A stretch of 64,000 nucleotides of DNA, taken from NCBI GenBank assembly GCA_028583415.1, contig CM053267.1:53954914-54018913 (forward strand), in the 5' to 3' direction. Every line of letters begins with the position of its first letter. The stretch's first letter is position 1. The notes under the pieces were generated by a model. It was not told the origin of the DNA. It saw only the letters and a program-made list of their open reading frames with translations, and did no database searches. This document shows, piece after piece, positions 14,060 to 23,540 of the stretch. Position numbers and translations under genes: made by a program. The stretch is from Protea cynaroides (Eukaryota; Streptophyta; Magnoliopsida; Proteales; Proteaceae).

Positions 14060-17000
14060 GGATGGAAACTGATTGGATTCAGGACGGATAGACTACTATC
14101 CGTATTCGAATCCGCCCCTGCATCTGGTGGATTTCAAAAAACTGAATCCAAATTCGAATTCAAATTTTAACCGGATTTCCGGTTGAAATCCGATTCGAAT
14201 CAGGAAACAGATAACGGTTTTCGAAGTCTAGGTAGTAAAAAAATAGAAAATAAATAAAAATAAATAAATAACAGATTAAGATAATTTGTTAGGTTTTTAA
14301 CCCTAATTCTGCCGAGAAAGATAACAGAGTGAGATAGATGTTAGGGTTTCTAACCCTAATCTGCAAAATTTCGAAAAAAAGATCACAGAGTGAGAGATAG
14401 ATGGAGAGAGAATGAAAGATTTTAGAAAAAACCCCAACCGATTTCTGAGAATTTCTTAAAAAAAACAAGGAAACCCTAATTTAGAGAAAATCGGTGTAGA
14501 AATTTCTTCCTTGTCGTCGTCGTTGCTGCTGACCGCACAGGTTATTCCTCATCGTTGTCATTAAAATCGATTCTTCACTGCTTCTTCTTCTTCTTCTTCT
14601 CCATCTTCTTCTTATGGCTTCTTCTTCATCTACTTTGGAGACATGGTCACTGATGCTTCTCAAACCGACATAGGAGATACACTAATGGTGTTTGACACTA
14701 TAGCCAAGAAGAATCAAGATCTGTAGAGGTAAAGAAGAAGAAGTTCAGATCCTCCATGAAAGTCCATCCATCATCTTGCAAGTCCATCCATCATCATCTT
14801 CGCATTCTCTGCAAGAAACTAGGAAACCTTCTCCCAATAAACTGAAAACCCTAGAAGGCTAGAATGATTATGACTCTTCGTTACTAGAAGAGTAAAGTAT
14901 TAAATAATGATGGCAATTCTCCTTTGTTTCATTATTATAATAATAAAACCAAATATACATCTGTCTCCATTTTTTAGTTTCAATTATTTTATTGTATCTT
15001 ACGTAATCATCTCATTTTCCATTATTTAATATAATAAATGCTATATGAAGTATAATCAGATCGGATTGGATAGTACCCGGCTTAAAATATTGATATCCGA
15101 ATTTGCATCCGATTAACTTTTGGATATCCAAATGGTATCAAATTGAATGCGGGTACTCTTAAACAAATTCGGATGCGAATCAAATCCGGATTTTTGGCTA
15201 TCCATTTACATCCTTACCCTGGCTGCTGGGTGTACTGCTATACTGAAACTATCTGAGTTGGCCTCTGTGACTTGATTGGAGTTGGCTGATATATAAAAAG
15301 TAGGTCTACCTGCTGGTGTTCTAAACATTGTGACTGGGTTAGGCGTAGAAGCTGGTGCTCCTTTAGCATCTAATCGTCATGTTGACAAGATTGCATTTAC
15401 TGGAAGTAATTTGACGGGAAGTAGGATCATGGCTTCTGTAGCTCAAATGGTCAGCCTGTTTCACTGGAGCTTGGTGGTAAGAGTCCAATTTTTGTATTTG
15501 ACGACATAGACCTTGGTAAAGTTGCTGAGTGAACTCTATCTGGTTGCTTTTGGACAAACGGATAGATATGCAGTGCAACATCACATCGCATAGTGCATGC
15601 AAGGATTGCAGCAAAATTTCTATTGAAACTCATTAACTGAACCAGAAGCATCAAGATCTCTTGGACCTGTTGTTAGCAAGGGGCAGTATGAGAAGATAAA
15701 CAAGTTTATTCAAGCTGCAAAAAGTGAAGGTGCTACTGTTCTGTGTGGTGGCAGCCGACCTCAGCATTTAAGGAAGGGCTTCTTTATTCAGCCAACCATC
15801 ATAATAGATGTGAATACATCCATGCAAATTTGGAGGGAGATGAGAGGGATAGAGAGATGGTGAAGGGAGAAGAAACCGAGAGAGGTTGAGAATGGAGATG
15901 AGAGGGATAGAGAGATCGTGAAGGGAGAAGTAAACAAGAAAGGTTTAGGGAACTTACCAAAGGGAGGAGCTGCCGGTTGGCGGAGGTGATGTTCGCCGGA
16001 GTTGATGTTCAACGGACCAAATGGAGGTGGAAAGATGAATGTTGGAAGCAATGGTTTGAGAATGAGACATTTGAAATATAAGAGTTTGGGATAGGTAAGG
16101 GGGGTTGATTTTTCATTTCAACCTTTCTTGATTATAAACATAAAGAGGGTAAATTTGTCTTTAAAATTTAAACTTAACACCCTTAACTAAAAGGGTGTGG
16201 TTGTAATTGTCAGAAACTACTGGGAGACGGTTGGAATTAGGCCATAGTTTTGGGGGGAGGTACAACTGTATGAGTAATTTTCCCAAACTTGAATCAACCA
16301 ATCAAAACTCATAATTTAATTTTGAAAAAAAAATTAAAATCCCAAAAAATACATAGTGTGTGCAAGGTCTGTAAGAATATATATATATATATATATATAT
16401 ATAATCCCACTTGCAATCATTTGAGATCATTTCCTTGCACCTCTCAACTCTGTCCTTTGGCAAGAGCGTTTAGTCACTCTGTAAGATTTCAAGTAGATAT
16501 TGGCTACAACCCTACAGAAAAATGGCTGCTTGTTAAGAAAATTAATCTGTCTATATTTTGCATTTTCTGGAAAATGGTGATCTGATCAGTCAAAGTAGGT
16601 CAAGGAAGAAAATGGATATGTACTGCAACTTTGGATTCTAGCAGTGGGGGGGACAAATAAAGCTAGGGATGTGGCATTCCGATTTTAGTACATTGGGGAA
16701 CGTAAATTTTGCCCTTCTTGGGGTTGTAAATTTAAGAAAGGTGATGGGGCATACACTCATTTCGCTCAAGTTGCAGTGTTTGGAGCCTGTGGCTTCCTGC
16801 TGTTGATGCGTAAGACTGGTTATAAATGGTTTGGTTAATTTGCTCGGGGCTATGGTGGTATTATGAAGTAAATGGTGAAGTTCCTAAGCTTTGATTTGTT
16901 TCGGAACTCAGAGATATTATTGTGATTGCATCTTGCTTTTGTGTAGACGATTTAAACTATTATAATTATTTAACCATCAAATGCCTGCCATGAGTCCAAC

Positions 17001-17588
17001 TTTACTGTTCCAGTTGGCATTTATGTTGCGCCACATTTTTTGGAGCTACATACTGTATTCTGTAATTCAAATCATTGTTATATTACATTTCATGGATTGG
17101 CTTGCATACAATTGCATGCTCTGGATATTTCAGTTCTTATAATCCATGAGAATACTTTTTGTGGTCTTTCATGTAATTGGGTTTCATTCACAGGATTTCT
17201 GGATTTAGCACCCCAGCGTTTACATCTGAAGAAGTGTATCAGAAGGTATTCGATCTCCAAGACAAGGTATTCTATCTCTAAATTTCTTCTCTTAAAATGC
17301 AAACATATAGGTTTCTTGTTCCATCCTTGATTGTTACCTTTAGCTATAAACCAATGAGTGAAATTTATATCCTTGTAGATTGCAAGCATTAATAAAATCC
17401 CTAAGCCAAAGCCAAAAATTGAGAAGCCTTCAAAGACTGAAACTGATAGTGGAGGTCAGGAGACTGAAAGCACTTCCAGCTCAACTTCTGAAGAGACATC
17501 CTCCCAAACTGACCAACCAGAAGGGGATCCGGCTGGATCATCCAGTGATGAAGTTGGCCCCGAAACTGAAGCCAAGGACGAGTTGTGA
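1425..17588 (+). CDS. HSP70-17: ER-lumenal heat shock protein 70-17 (Hsp110/GRP170 type), 14 coding exons
   Basis: Predicted chaperone/nucleotide-exchange Hsp70 of the ER lumen, 892 residues. Coding exons: 1425-2177, 3273-3505, 4860-5019, 7790-8035, 8133-8269, 8379-8718, 8797-8958, 9460-9534, 9613-9713, 9814-9883, 12296-12352, 12476-12537, 17194-17266, 17379-17588. All have GT/AG borders and keep the frame. Residues 1-22 form a signal peptide (hydrophobic AVLILSIIAIP, then SESA). The ATPase domain starts at IDLGSEW, the divergent phosphate-1 loop of this subfamily, and contains VPPYFGQAER, NEHSGAALQYG, YDMGSS and LIGGATRVPKLQ (about 370-382). A long linker and substrate-binding region rich in Asn-X-Ser/Thr follows. 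The C terminus is acidic and ends in KDEL, an ER-retention signal. Arabidopsis HSP70-17 is about 867 residues. Intron 3 (5020-7789) and intron 12 (12538-17193) are swollen by transposons. Confidence 0.93.
4224..4263. repeat. (CT)n microsatellite in Hsp70 intron 2
   Basis: About twenty uninterrupted CT dinucleotides lie within the intron between the second and third coding exons. Length is likely to vary between individuals. I see no function. Confidence 0.9.
5408..7490 (-). mobile_element. Solo LTR, 2083 bp, in Hsp70 intron 3
   Basis: The element begins TGTTGATCC and ends TTTCAACA, and is flanked by the 5-bp target duplication CTATA at 5403-5407 and 7491-7495. On the minus strand its 3' end reads GATTCACCCCCCCTCTCAG, typical of plant LTR elements and probably Copia type. 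No second LTR, primer-binding site or coding region accompanies it, so it is a solo LTR left by recombination. It is inserted antisense to the Hsp70 gene. The stretch at 6880-7320 is strongly GC-rich with imperfect tandem repeats (GCTGCTGGGCAGGGCATGG), unlike the surrounding AT-rich intron. Long frames inside it are by-products of that composition. It resembles the solo LTR at 53579-55502 in layout. Confidence 0.88.
10979..11440 (+). repeat. Three diverged tandem repeats in Hsp70 intron 10
   Basis: A unit of about 140-150 bp occurs three times in a row. The first two copies are close and the third is more decayed. Each contains a TCTTTGCC...ACTCAAGTTGTA-like stretch, a TTAAGT-GTTACCAGCTGGT-like stretch and GTTGACTTTT. 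The unit has no coding capacity. Confidence 0.7.
11630..11765. repeat. Dispersed repeat related to 32610-32955
   Basis: Words such as GGCTGGTTTCAGTCAGG, GAAACTG and TCGAAACCTGGGTTTTGATC recur in the epimerase intron at 32610-32955, where a foldback arrangement can be seen. This copy is probably a truncated MITE of the same family. Confidence 0.45.
12941..13190. mobile_element. Foldback MITE in Hsp70 intron 12
   Basis: The left end (TTCACTATGTATAGTGAAGCATTACACTTCACT, shown only as an indication of the inverted arm at about 12960-12990) pairs with an inverted copy near 13140-13170 (GATAGTGAAGCGTAATGCTT). The 250-bp unit therefore folds into a hairpin. It has no coding capacity, and a clear target duplication was not found. 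Confidence 0.5.
14058..15216. mobile_element. hAT-like non-autonomous element
   Basis: The ends are imperfect inverted repeats: AAGGATGGAAACTGAT on the left, and on the right ATCCATTTACATCCTT, which inverts to AAGGATGTAAATGGAT. Subterminal regions on both sides are crowded with GAATCCG/CGGATTC/GGATATCC words, a layout common in plant hAT elements. No transposase is present. The interior (14280-14860) contains CTAACCCTAATC words and a CTTCTT-rich leader-like stretch that could be captured gene DNA. The left end abuts a (CA)n run, which may have erased the target duplication. The right end abuts the ALDH10 pseudogene. Confidence 0.55.
15219..15839 (+). pseudogene. Betaine/aminoaldehyde dehydrogenase (ALDH10) pseudogene fragment
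   Basis: Translation gives ordered fragments of ALDH10: LAAGCTAILK, VGLPAGVLNIVTGLG, DKIAFTGS, LELGGKSP (catalytic-Glu motif), GCFWTNG-stop-ICSATS (catalytic-Cys region), LGPVVSKGQYEKI, AKSEGATVLCGGSRP and STSMQIWRE. There are stop codons (for example after TNG and after KVAE), a frameshift near 15450 and a small deletion before LGPVV. The coding pieces run on without introns, although ALDH10 genes are intron-rich, so this is probably a processed copy. It covers roughly the middle 40 percent of the protein. It starts at the right end of the hAT-like element and stops where a MULE-like remnant begins, all inside Hsp70 intron 12. Confidence 0.85.
15840..16284. mobile_element. MULE-like remnant with one terminal end
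   Basis: The right end reads GAGTAATTTTCCC, the same kind of terminus as the elements at 18842-19967 and 23487-24120. It is preceded by a long subterminal region (CCATAGTTTTGGGGGG and similar). I found no matching left end. The left part contains a roughly 60-bp tandem duplication (GATGAGAGGGATAGAGAGAT, twice, from 15839). The element is either truncated or forms the end of a larger unit that includes the ALDH10 pseudogene. Confidence 0.5.
16379..16403. repeat. (AT)n microsatellite
   Basis: A short pure AT dinucleotide run in Hsp70 intron 12. No function is apparent. Confidence 0.8.
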
Positions 17589-18198
17589 TCAAAATTTTCA
17601 AGTACACTAGAGATGGTTGAAAAGATACAAAGAGATGGTTGTGGCTTCTGCAACCTAGCAGTTTTGGAGGAGTTAGATTTACAGAGTCCTTTTTTGGTGA
17701 AGGCCTGGCAAATGGTCCACAAGATCTGCATTGGAGCATCTTCTTGGAGCCTAAAGAGAAGATATTGTAGTTTCTTTGCCTTAATGATTAATGCTCAATT
17801 GTTCCCCTATAATGTGTATGGGATCCACAGGTGATGTTCCCCCCCCTTTTTTTTTTTTTTTTTTTTTTGGATTAGGTAAATTTATTGAAGGCTGAGAATT
17901 TAGCTGACCTGAACAAACGCTATGAGCTTATATATGGAAAATTAACCTATTGGCAAATAGGGTTAATTTTCTCTTACTGTACCATGGAATTTTGGTGTTT
18001 GTTTGAACGTTCTCTTAAAATTTTGGTCTGCTCCTACTAAATTGTTATATGTAATTTCCCCCCTGTTTTTTGGTAGTATCTAGTTTTAGAAGTTTTAAGG
18101 CTTAAAATTGCCATAACTGTTGGCCTTGAACAAACTGAGAAAACTGCGTGATTGTTAGAGGGATAAACAATGTTAATATATATATATAGGGCAGATTT
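17589..18198 (+). other. Hsp70 3' untranslated and downstream region
   Basis: The 3' UTR follows the stop codon at 17586-17588. No perfect AATAAA is seen nearby. Diverged AAT-rich signals occur around 17780-17790. A long T run at 17848-17870 and an inverted pair near 17938-17972 (AAATTAACC...GGTTAATTTT) lie downstream. No gene is present. Confidence 0.5.
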
Positions 18199-18690
18199 TG
18201 ATGTAATGGTAAGGTTCTTCTATTGTGACTTGGTAGTTATTGGTTCAAATCTAGAAACAGTTTTTTTGTCATAGTTGTCAAGGTGTCTAGATGACCCAAG
18301 GTGCTGAAGAGGTGTCTAGGCACCTAGGTGTACCTAAGGCATACCGGTGTTGTATGTATATCTTATTAAGATGATTTATACAAAAAGGAGGGGGTTAGCA
18401 CATTAATTTTTATTGCTTTTAATACATATGCATAATTTCATGCATTATGGTGTATATATGTACTTTATACATTCAAGAAAAATGTTACAAATGGCTTTAA
18501 TTAAAAAAAATAATTAGACAAATAAAACAAGGAGTGATATAATAAGGTAACCAATCGCTTAGCCCTATCTGACTCCCTTGGACACCTAGGTGTTCCTAGG
18601 CAACGTCTTGATAACAATACTCTTCGCAAAGTAGGGGTTAAGTTGTATATGTTAGTCCCTCCCCACACCCTGCAGTCACGTTCTTTAAAC
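18199..18690 (+). mobile_element. Au-type SINE, split by a MITE
   Basis: The left piece (18199-18260) carries a tRNA-like A box region (GATGTAATGGTAAGG) and B box (GGTTCAAATCT), then AGAAACAG. The right piece (18621-18690) continues with CTTCGCAAAGTAGGGGTTAA and CCCTCCCCACACCCTGCAG. Joined, these follow the order of the plant Au SINE. The roughly 350 bp between them is a separate foldback element. The assignment uses my recollection of the Au consensus. Confidence 0.7.
18268..18620. mobile_element. Foldback MITE nested in the Au SINE
   Basis: The left end GTCATAGTTGTCAAGGTGTC and the right end GACGTCTTGATAACAATAC-like sequence are inverted counterparts. Interior arms carry repeated CACCTAGG/CCTAGGTG words (18320-18335 and 18583-18600). 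The middle is AT-rich and non-coding. It interrupts an otherwise continuous SINE, so it is the younger insertion. Confidence 0.6.
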
Positions 18691-18841
18691 AATGTTGAGA
18701 TATTAAACGGATCATCACATCTTGATCCGGGCAATTTGGTAGAGTTCTTGACCTCTAAATTTGTGGATGATTAAACGCATGAACATCTATTATTGTCTTT
18801 AATAATCCAACATTACTAGAGAGCTTGTAAGAAAAAAAAGA

Positions 18842-19967
18842 GGGTTAATTACACAGACACCCCCTCTACTGTAATGAAACTACATAGAACTATCATGCTT
18901 TTACAAAAGCTACATAGAATGTTATTATACAATCTCGCCCCTATCGTTACTTTGAACTTAACGGCAGAGACTGAAATATTTTTTAAGATGAAAATACCCT
19001 TGCTCTTAGTAAAATGACTAAAAGGTTTTCTTCTACTGTATTCCTCTTTCTTCTCTTTACTTATGTTTCCTTCTAAGACTCCAATTCCAGACCCATCTTT
19101 TTTGTGTCGTATGATTACATTCTTTGATATTTCAGATCCTAGAAGCTCTATTACTGCATCTTGGAGATAACATCTATATTTCCCCATAAAGTGATGCCTG
19201 GAGAATCTTGCTCAAATCTTGAAGAGAGAGAGAGAGAAACAGAGCCAAAAGATCCAGATCGCATGTTCCCTTAAATAGACCATCACACAAGTTTATCTTC
19301 CATCACTGATCGCTCTGCAACCAAAGCTCGTCTGAAAGCTGCACTCTCCCAAGCTCTCGTCCCCTACTACCCACTTGCCAGCCGAGTCAGGGCTGCTCGA
19401 CCAGACGGTTCGAATCTTGAGGTCTTCTATGCAACCCAAGGTGCAATCTTCATCGAGGCTGTCACTGACATCCCAGCAGTCGATTTGGAAGGTGCTCCTC
19501 GTTACTGCCGATTTGAAACCCAAACCTATCTGGAATCACCACCTTCTTGACCCGGTACATCGAACACAGCACCAACGATCTCTTGTTGCTTGCCACCCCG
19601 AGTTCAACCCAGTCCAAGACCTTTCCGGGTTTGTCCACCGATTCTCTCGAGAATCGCTCACTCCTACTTCCTTCACCTTCAACCAAAGAGCTCTGTTGCA
19701 ACTCAAGAAGCTCGCATCGCCGATAGAACCTCGAACGAGGAGTACCTAAGAAAGAGGTTTCGTGGTTCTAGACCTTTAAGTAGAAAGTAAGGGTAAGGGT
19801 ATTTTTGTCTTAAAAAAAATTTGAGCCACTGCCGTTAAGTAGAAAGTAACGGTAAGGGCGAGATTGTATGATACCATTATTATAGGGGTATTCTGTGTAA
19901 CTTTTGAAAAAGCAGAGTAGTTTTGTTCATTTCACAACAGTAGAGGGGGTGTCTGTGTAATTTTCCC
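18842..19967. mobile_element. Pack-MULE-like element, 1126 bp, carrying BAHD gene pieces
   Basis: Both ends are long inverted repeats of about 180 bp. The left starts GGGTTAATTACACAGACACC and the right, inverted, starts GGGAAAATTACACAGACACC. Matching words continue inward (ACAATCTCGCCC, CGTTACTTT, ACTTAACGGCAG, AAAATACCCTT). The flanks are A-rich nine-mers matching at eight of nine positions (18833-18841 and 19968-19976), consistent with a Mutator 9-bp duplication. No transposase is present. The interior holds fragments of an acyltransferase gene (19302-19750), making this a gene-fragment-carrying non-autonomous element. Confidence 0.8.
19302..19750 (+). pseudogene. BAHD (HXXXD-type) acyltransferase fragments inside a MULE
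   Basis: Two blocks are readable. The first contains ITDRSATKARLKAALSQALV, PYYPLASRVRA and GAIFIEAVTD, matching the N-terminal region of BAHD acyltransferases of the alcohol/hydroxycinnamoyl type. After a stop near 19550 the second block reads HPEFNPVQDLSGFVHRFSRE and TSFTFNQRALLQLKKLA, matching a region further along the same family. The segment between them, which should hold the catalytic HXXXD, is missing, and DFGWG is not seen. It lies wholly between the inverted repeats of the surrounding element and cannot encode an active enzyme. Confidence 0.82.
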
Positions 19968-20612
19968 AAAAAAAAAAAAAGAAAGAAAGAAAAACGGCTT
20001 TATCTGTAGAAACAGATACCTTAACCAAGGTGATTACTTGTCTACTTAATGATCTAAACGTATTGTGCGATGGAATAGGAATAGGAACACCCTCTTAAAC
20101 TGCTTTTCTGATTTTTGACCAAAAAAAAAAAAAAGCTGTTGGTCTGATTTTATCCTCTTCTTTGTTTTTTGAAACCTTTAAGTGATAGACTGTGAATGAT
20201 CTCTATAGGTGTATTAGAACATGTAAAATTCTTTTTATTACCTTTTATTTTATTCCTAAAAGTTCTTTAAAAAAAATTTTCACAAAATTATTTGAAGTGA
20301 CTCGACTTGCCATTTTGTCATTGTTCCATATGCTTTTCAAATACACATGTGAAAAGATAAAATTTTACTCTCAATAAGAAATTAAAAAAAATGCATTATA
20401 CTTAAAGGGCAAAAAAAAAAAAAAAAAGATTATAAATTATTTGACAACTGAGACAGTATCTATAAGAAAATATCAAATATATTACACAAATCTGCAAAAT
20501 ACAAGATGCCTCTTGAGAAGTAAAGAACTTTTAACAAAGATAAACTTTATGACTTTTTTTTATGAAAAATAAAAGGCACATCTAAGAAGGATGAGAGTTC
20601 AGTAACAATCAC
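19968..20612. other. AT-rich spacer downstream of the PPR gene
   Basis: Several A runs (19968-19990, 20120-20133, 20411-20427) lie in AT-rich sequence. The part nearest 20613 is the 3' side of the minus-strand PPR gene. I see no other gene. Confidence 0.5.
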
Positions 20613-22892
20613 TCATCCACAATCAAGCAGGGAAAAATTAATGTCAGGCATATAGCCTTTATTTTTCATTTGTCCTGTTAAAATTTTCAGCATCTCGCAT
20701 ATGTCTGCTGCCCTTGGTAGTGTTGGATCATCGGAGATGAATGTATGGACTTGATTCTTCACCTCAATCCAGCTGCAACCAGGTTGTTTTTCAACTCCTC
20801 TTTCTTTCATTAACATCCTCACTGTCTCCACCTCCTCCCATCTACCTGCCTCAGCATGTATGTTTGACAAGAGCACATAATTAGAAGTCTTGTGAGGTTC
20901 AAATTCAGAAAGTTTTTCAGAAGCAAACTTCCCCAGTTCTAAGTTTCTGTACATCCGGCATGCTCCAAGCAATGCACCCCATGTTCCTGCATTGGCCTTA
21001 ATTGGCATTTTCATCACCAGTTGACAAGCTTCTTCTAACTTACCTGCTCGGCCAAGCAAATCAACCATGCAGGCATAATGCTCAGCCACAGGTTCAATGG
21101 AGTAATCATCAGTCATAGATTTAAACAATTTTAAACCCTGGTCAATCAATCCACCATGACTACATGCAGATAAAATCCCAACAAAGGTGACCTGATCAGG
21201 AACAACCCCTACCATCTCCATCTCTTGAAATAGCTTGATGGCCTCTTTCCCATAGCCATTCAATGCATACCCAGAAATCAGAGAATTCCAAGAAATGATA
21301 TCAACACTACTAATATCATTGAAAACTTTCTCTGCAATCAAGACTCTTCCACACTTTGCATACATAGTAATCAAAGCATTCCCCACAAACAAGTCATGAA
21401 CATAACCTACCTTCACAGCAAGATGATGAAGTTGCTTACCCACTTGTAGAGCTGCAAGGTTAGCACAAGCACTGAGACTAGTGGCAAATGTAGATTGATC
21501 AGGTTTCTTACCATCTCTCACCATCAAAACAAAGTGTTGAAGTGCATCAGTACAGAGCCCATTTTGGGTGAAACCTGAAATCAGAGAATTCCATGAAACT
21601 GTGTTTCTCTCTACCATCTCCTCAAAGATCTTTAGTGCTTTATCCATTTGACCTTCCTGAGCATGACCAGCAATCATTGTATTCCAAGACACTATATCCT
21701 TCTTGCGCATTTGCTTAAACAATTTTATTGCTTCATCCATTCTCCCACACAAGGCATAGCCTGCAATCATCGTGTTCCAACAGACAACATCTGGAGAACC
21801 TACCTGGCCAAAGATTTCACGAGCTTCATCCATTCTCATACTCTGCACATACCCAGAAATCATGGCAGTTTGAGCTGCAACATTCTTGTAAGGCATTCTA
21901 TTTAGTAAATCCCTCGCTTCATTGAGCTCCCCGACCCGAGCATACCCATTGATCATAGTAGTCCATGACACAGAATTCCTTTCTGGCATTTGTTTGAATA
22001 GTCGAATAGCCTCATCAATTTGTTCATTTTGCACATAACCAGCTAACATGGCATTCCAAGCAACCACATTTTTCTCAGGCATCTGTTCAAAAATTCTCTC
22101 TGCTTCAGCATTCTGACCATTCCTTGCATAACCACTTAACATTGTCACCCATGAAACAATATTTGGGCTAGGAACTCTCTGAAAGAACTGCCAAGCAGAG
22201 TCCAAATCATAGACCTGAACAAACCCATCAAGCATTAAATTCCAAGAAACTGCATCTCGCTTTTCCATTTGTTCAAAAAAATTCAATCCCATACCCATTT
22301 CTCTGTTCTGGGTATACCCTGCAAGCATTGAATTCCATGTAACCAGATCCCTCACAGGCATCTCATCAAATAACCTTCGAGCCTCTTCAAGCTGTTGGTT
22401 CTTCGCATAACCCGTGATCATTACATTCCAACAAACCAGGTTTCTCTTATCTGGAAGCCGATCAAAGAGATACCTTGCTTTCTCAAGCTCTCTCACTCGG
22501 GTATAACAAGTAATCATCAGAGTCCACGAAAATATGTCTCTTTGGGGCATTCTGTCAAACAACTCAGCAGCTTCATGGATTCGATTATTATGCAAGTACC
22601 CTGCAAGCATAGTGTTCCAAGAAATCAGGTTCTTCAAAGGCATTCGATCGAAAAGGTGGCGTGCATCAACATATCTGCCACTCTTGGCATAGGCAGAGAT
22701 CATTGAATTCCAAGTTACAGTATTTCGATTCGTCATTTTCTCGAAGATTTTGATAGCTTCTTGGATTCGACCACATTTTCCCAACTGGGCTATTTTCAGA
22801 TTTTGGTTAAACACAAGGCTTCCACTCTCACCAATTGATTTCAGTGCTGATCTCATAGCGCCGCAGATGGAGGCCAAAATAATTACATCCAA
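20613..22892 (-). CDS. PLS-type pentatricopeptide repeat protein with E/E+ tail, intronless
   Basis: A single 759-codon exon encoding an RNA-binding protein, expected to act on organelle transcripts, most likely in C-to-U editing. Repeats begin near residue 30. A long series of roughly 31-residue motifs (TVTWNSMISAYAKSGR, LISWNTMLAGYLHN and so on) runs to about 440. Longer L/S-type motifs follow, then the E region (WGALLGACRMYRNLELG...YVLLSNIHAEAGRWEEVE) and an E+ part (CSWIEVKNQVHTF). The protein stops at INFSLLDCG, where related proteins such as Arabidopsis At4g02750 continue into a DYW domain. No DYW sequence follows the stop in any minus-strand frame I read. A later Met at codon 13 is an alternative start. 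The N terminus could be an organelle-targeting peptide, but I cannot tell which organelle. Confidence 0.93.
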   Translation of the reverse strand: MDVIILASICGAMRSALKSIGESGSLVFNQNLKIAQLGKCGRIQEAIKIFEKMTNRNTVTWNSMISAYAKSGRYVDARHLFDRMPLKNLISWNTMLAGYLHNNRIHEAAELFDRMPQRDIFSWTLMITCYTRVRELEKARYLFDRLPDKRNLVCWNVMITGYAKNQQLEEARRLFDEMPVRDLVTWNSMLAGYTQNREMGMGLNFFEQMEKRDAVSWNLMLDGFVQVYDLDSAWQFFQRVPSPNIVSWVTMLSGYARNGQNAEAERIFEQMPEKNVVAWNAMLAGYVQNEQIDEAIRLFKQMPERNSVSWTTMINGYARVGELNEARDLLNRMPYKNVAAQTAMISGYVQSMRMDEAREIFGQVGSPDVVCWNTMIAGYALCGRMDEAIKLFKQMRKKDIVSWNTMIAGHAQEGQMDKALKIFEEMVERNTVSWNSLISGFTQNGLCTDALQHFVLMVRDGKKPDQSTFATSLSACANLAALQVGKQLHHLAVKVGYVHDLFVGNALITMYAKCGRVLIAEKVFNDISSVDIISWNSLISGYALNGYGKEAIKLFQEMEMVGVVPDQVTFVGILSACSHGGLIDQGLKLFKSMTDDYSIEPVAEHYACMVDLLGRAGKLEEACQLVMKMPIKANAGTWGALLGACRMYRNLELGKFASEKLSEFEPHKTSNYVLLSNIHAEAGRWEEVETVRMLMKERGVEKQPGCSWIEVKNQVHTFISDDPTLPRAADICEMLKILTGQMKNKGYMPDINFSLLDCG

Positions 22893-23324
22893 AAAAACTA
22901 AAATTCGATTGAATAATTACCTCCAAATTTGAATCTGGAGATTAACGGTTAAGTTATACGGCTAATATACCACCCAAAAACTGTTGGATTAAAATCTATT
23001 GAACTTGACAGGTGCAATTGTAAAGCTCTATCAGGATTGAAGCCCTTGGACATTGGTGAATGAACATGAGCCGAAGCAGACCTACACACTTCAACTGAAA
23101 TGTTTTCTCGGAGCTCTACCATACCGAATGTCATATCTCTACCCTTTTTTCACTCTTCTACCCAAGAAGGGCTGCCCCTTTGGCATTCAATTCGCAACCT
23201 AGATGTCGTCCAACCGCGCCGGTCGTCTATCAAACGGGCTCAGACAATCTGCATGCAAGACGATGCATCCCAGTCCGTCTGATGGATGGATGACGGTAGA
23301 AGATCTTTTTTCCTAAAATTTCAT
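22893..23324. other. PPR upstream region
   Basis: The 5' flank of the minus-strand PPR gene. It is less AT-rich than most of the window, with no clear ORF or repeat. A TATA box could not be identified with confidence. Confidence 0.4.
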
Positions 23325-23540
23325 CTCCTGACTCCACAGTGGGTATTATAGAATAAAAAAAAGAAGATAAATTACACCGGAGCACAGCTTGACGTTTTAA
23401 GATATTATACCAGAGATAGTAAAAGTTTTTTTTTTCTTTAAATTCCATCTCCTGACCCCACAGTGGGTATTATAAACAAAAAAATTGGGTAAATTACACC
23501 AAAGATACTTGATGTTTTAAAAAACTATACCAGAGATACC
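23325..23540. repeat. Tandem duplication covering a MULE left end
   Basis: A unit of about 120 bp is duplicated. Both copies contain CATCTCCTGAC(T/C)CCACAGTGGG, TATTATA, then AAATTACACC and TATACCAGAGATA. The second copy joins the complete element at 23487-24120, so the left terminus and its flank were duplicated after insertion. Confidence 0.65.

Noticed and set aside
15363..15654. Minus-strand frames over the ALDH10 region
   Set aside because: Shadows of the plus-strand ALDH10 pseudogene; they show no domain.
21648..22932. Plus-strand frames opposite the PPR gene
   Set aside because: Shadow frames produced by the repeated PPR codons on the other strand.
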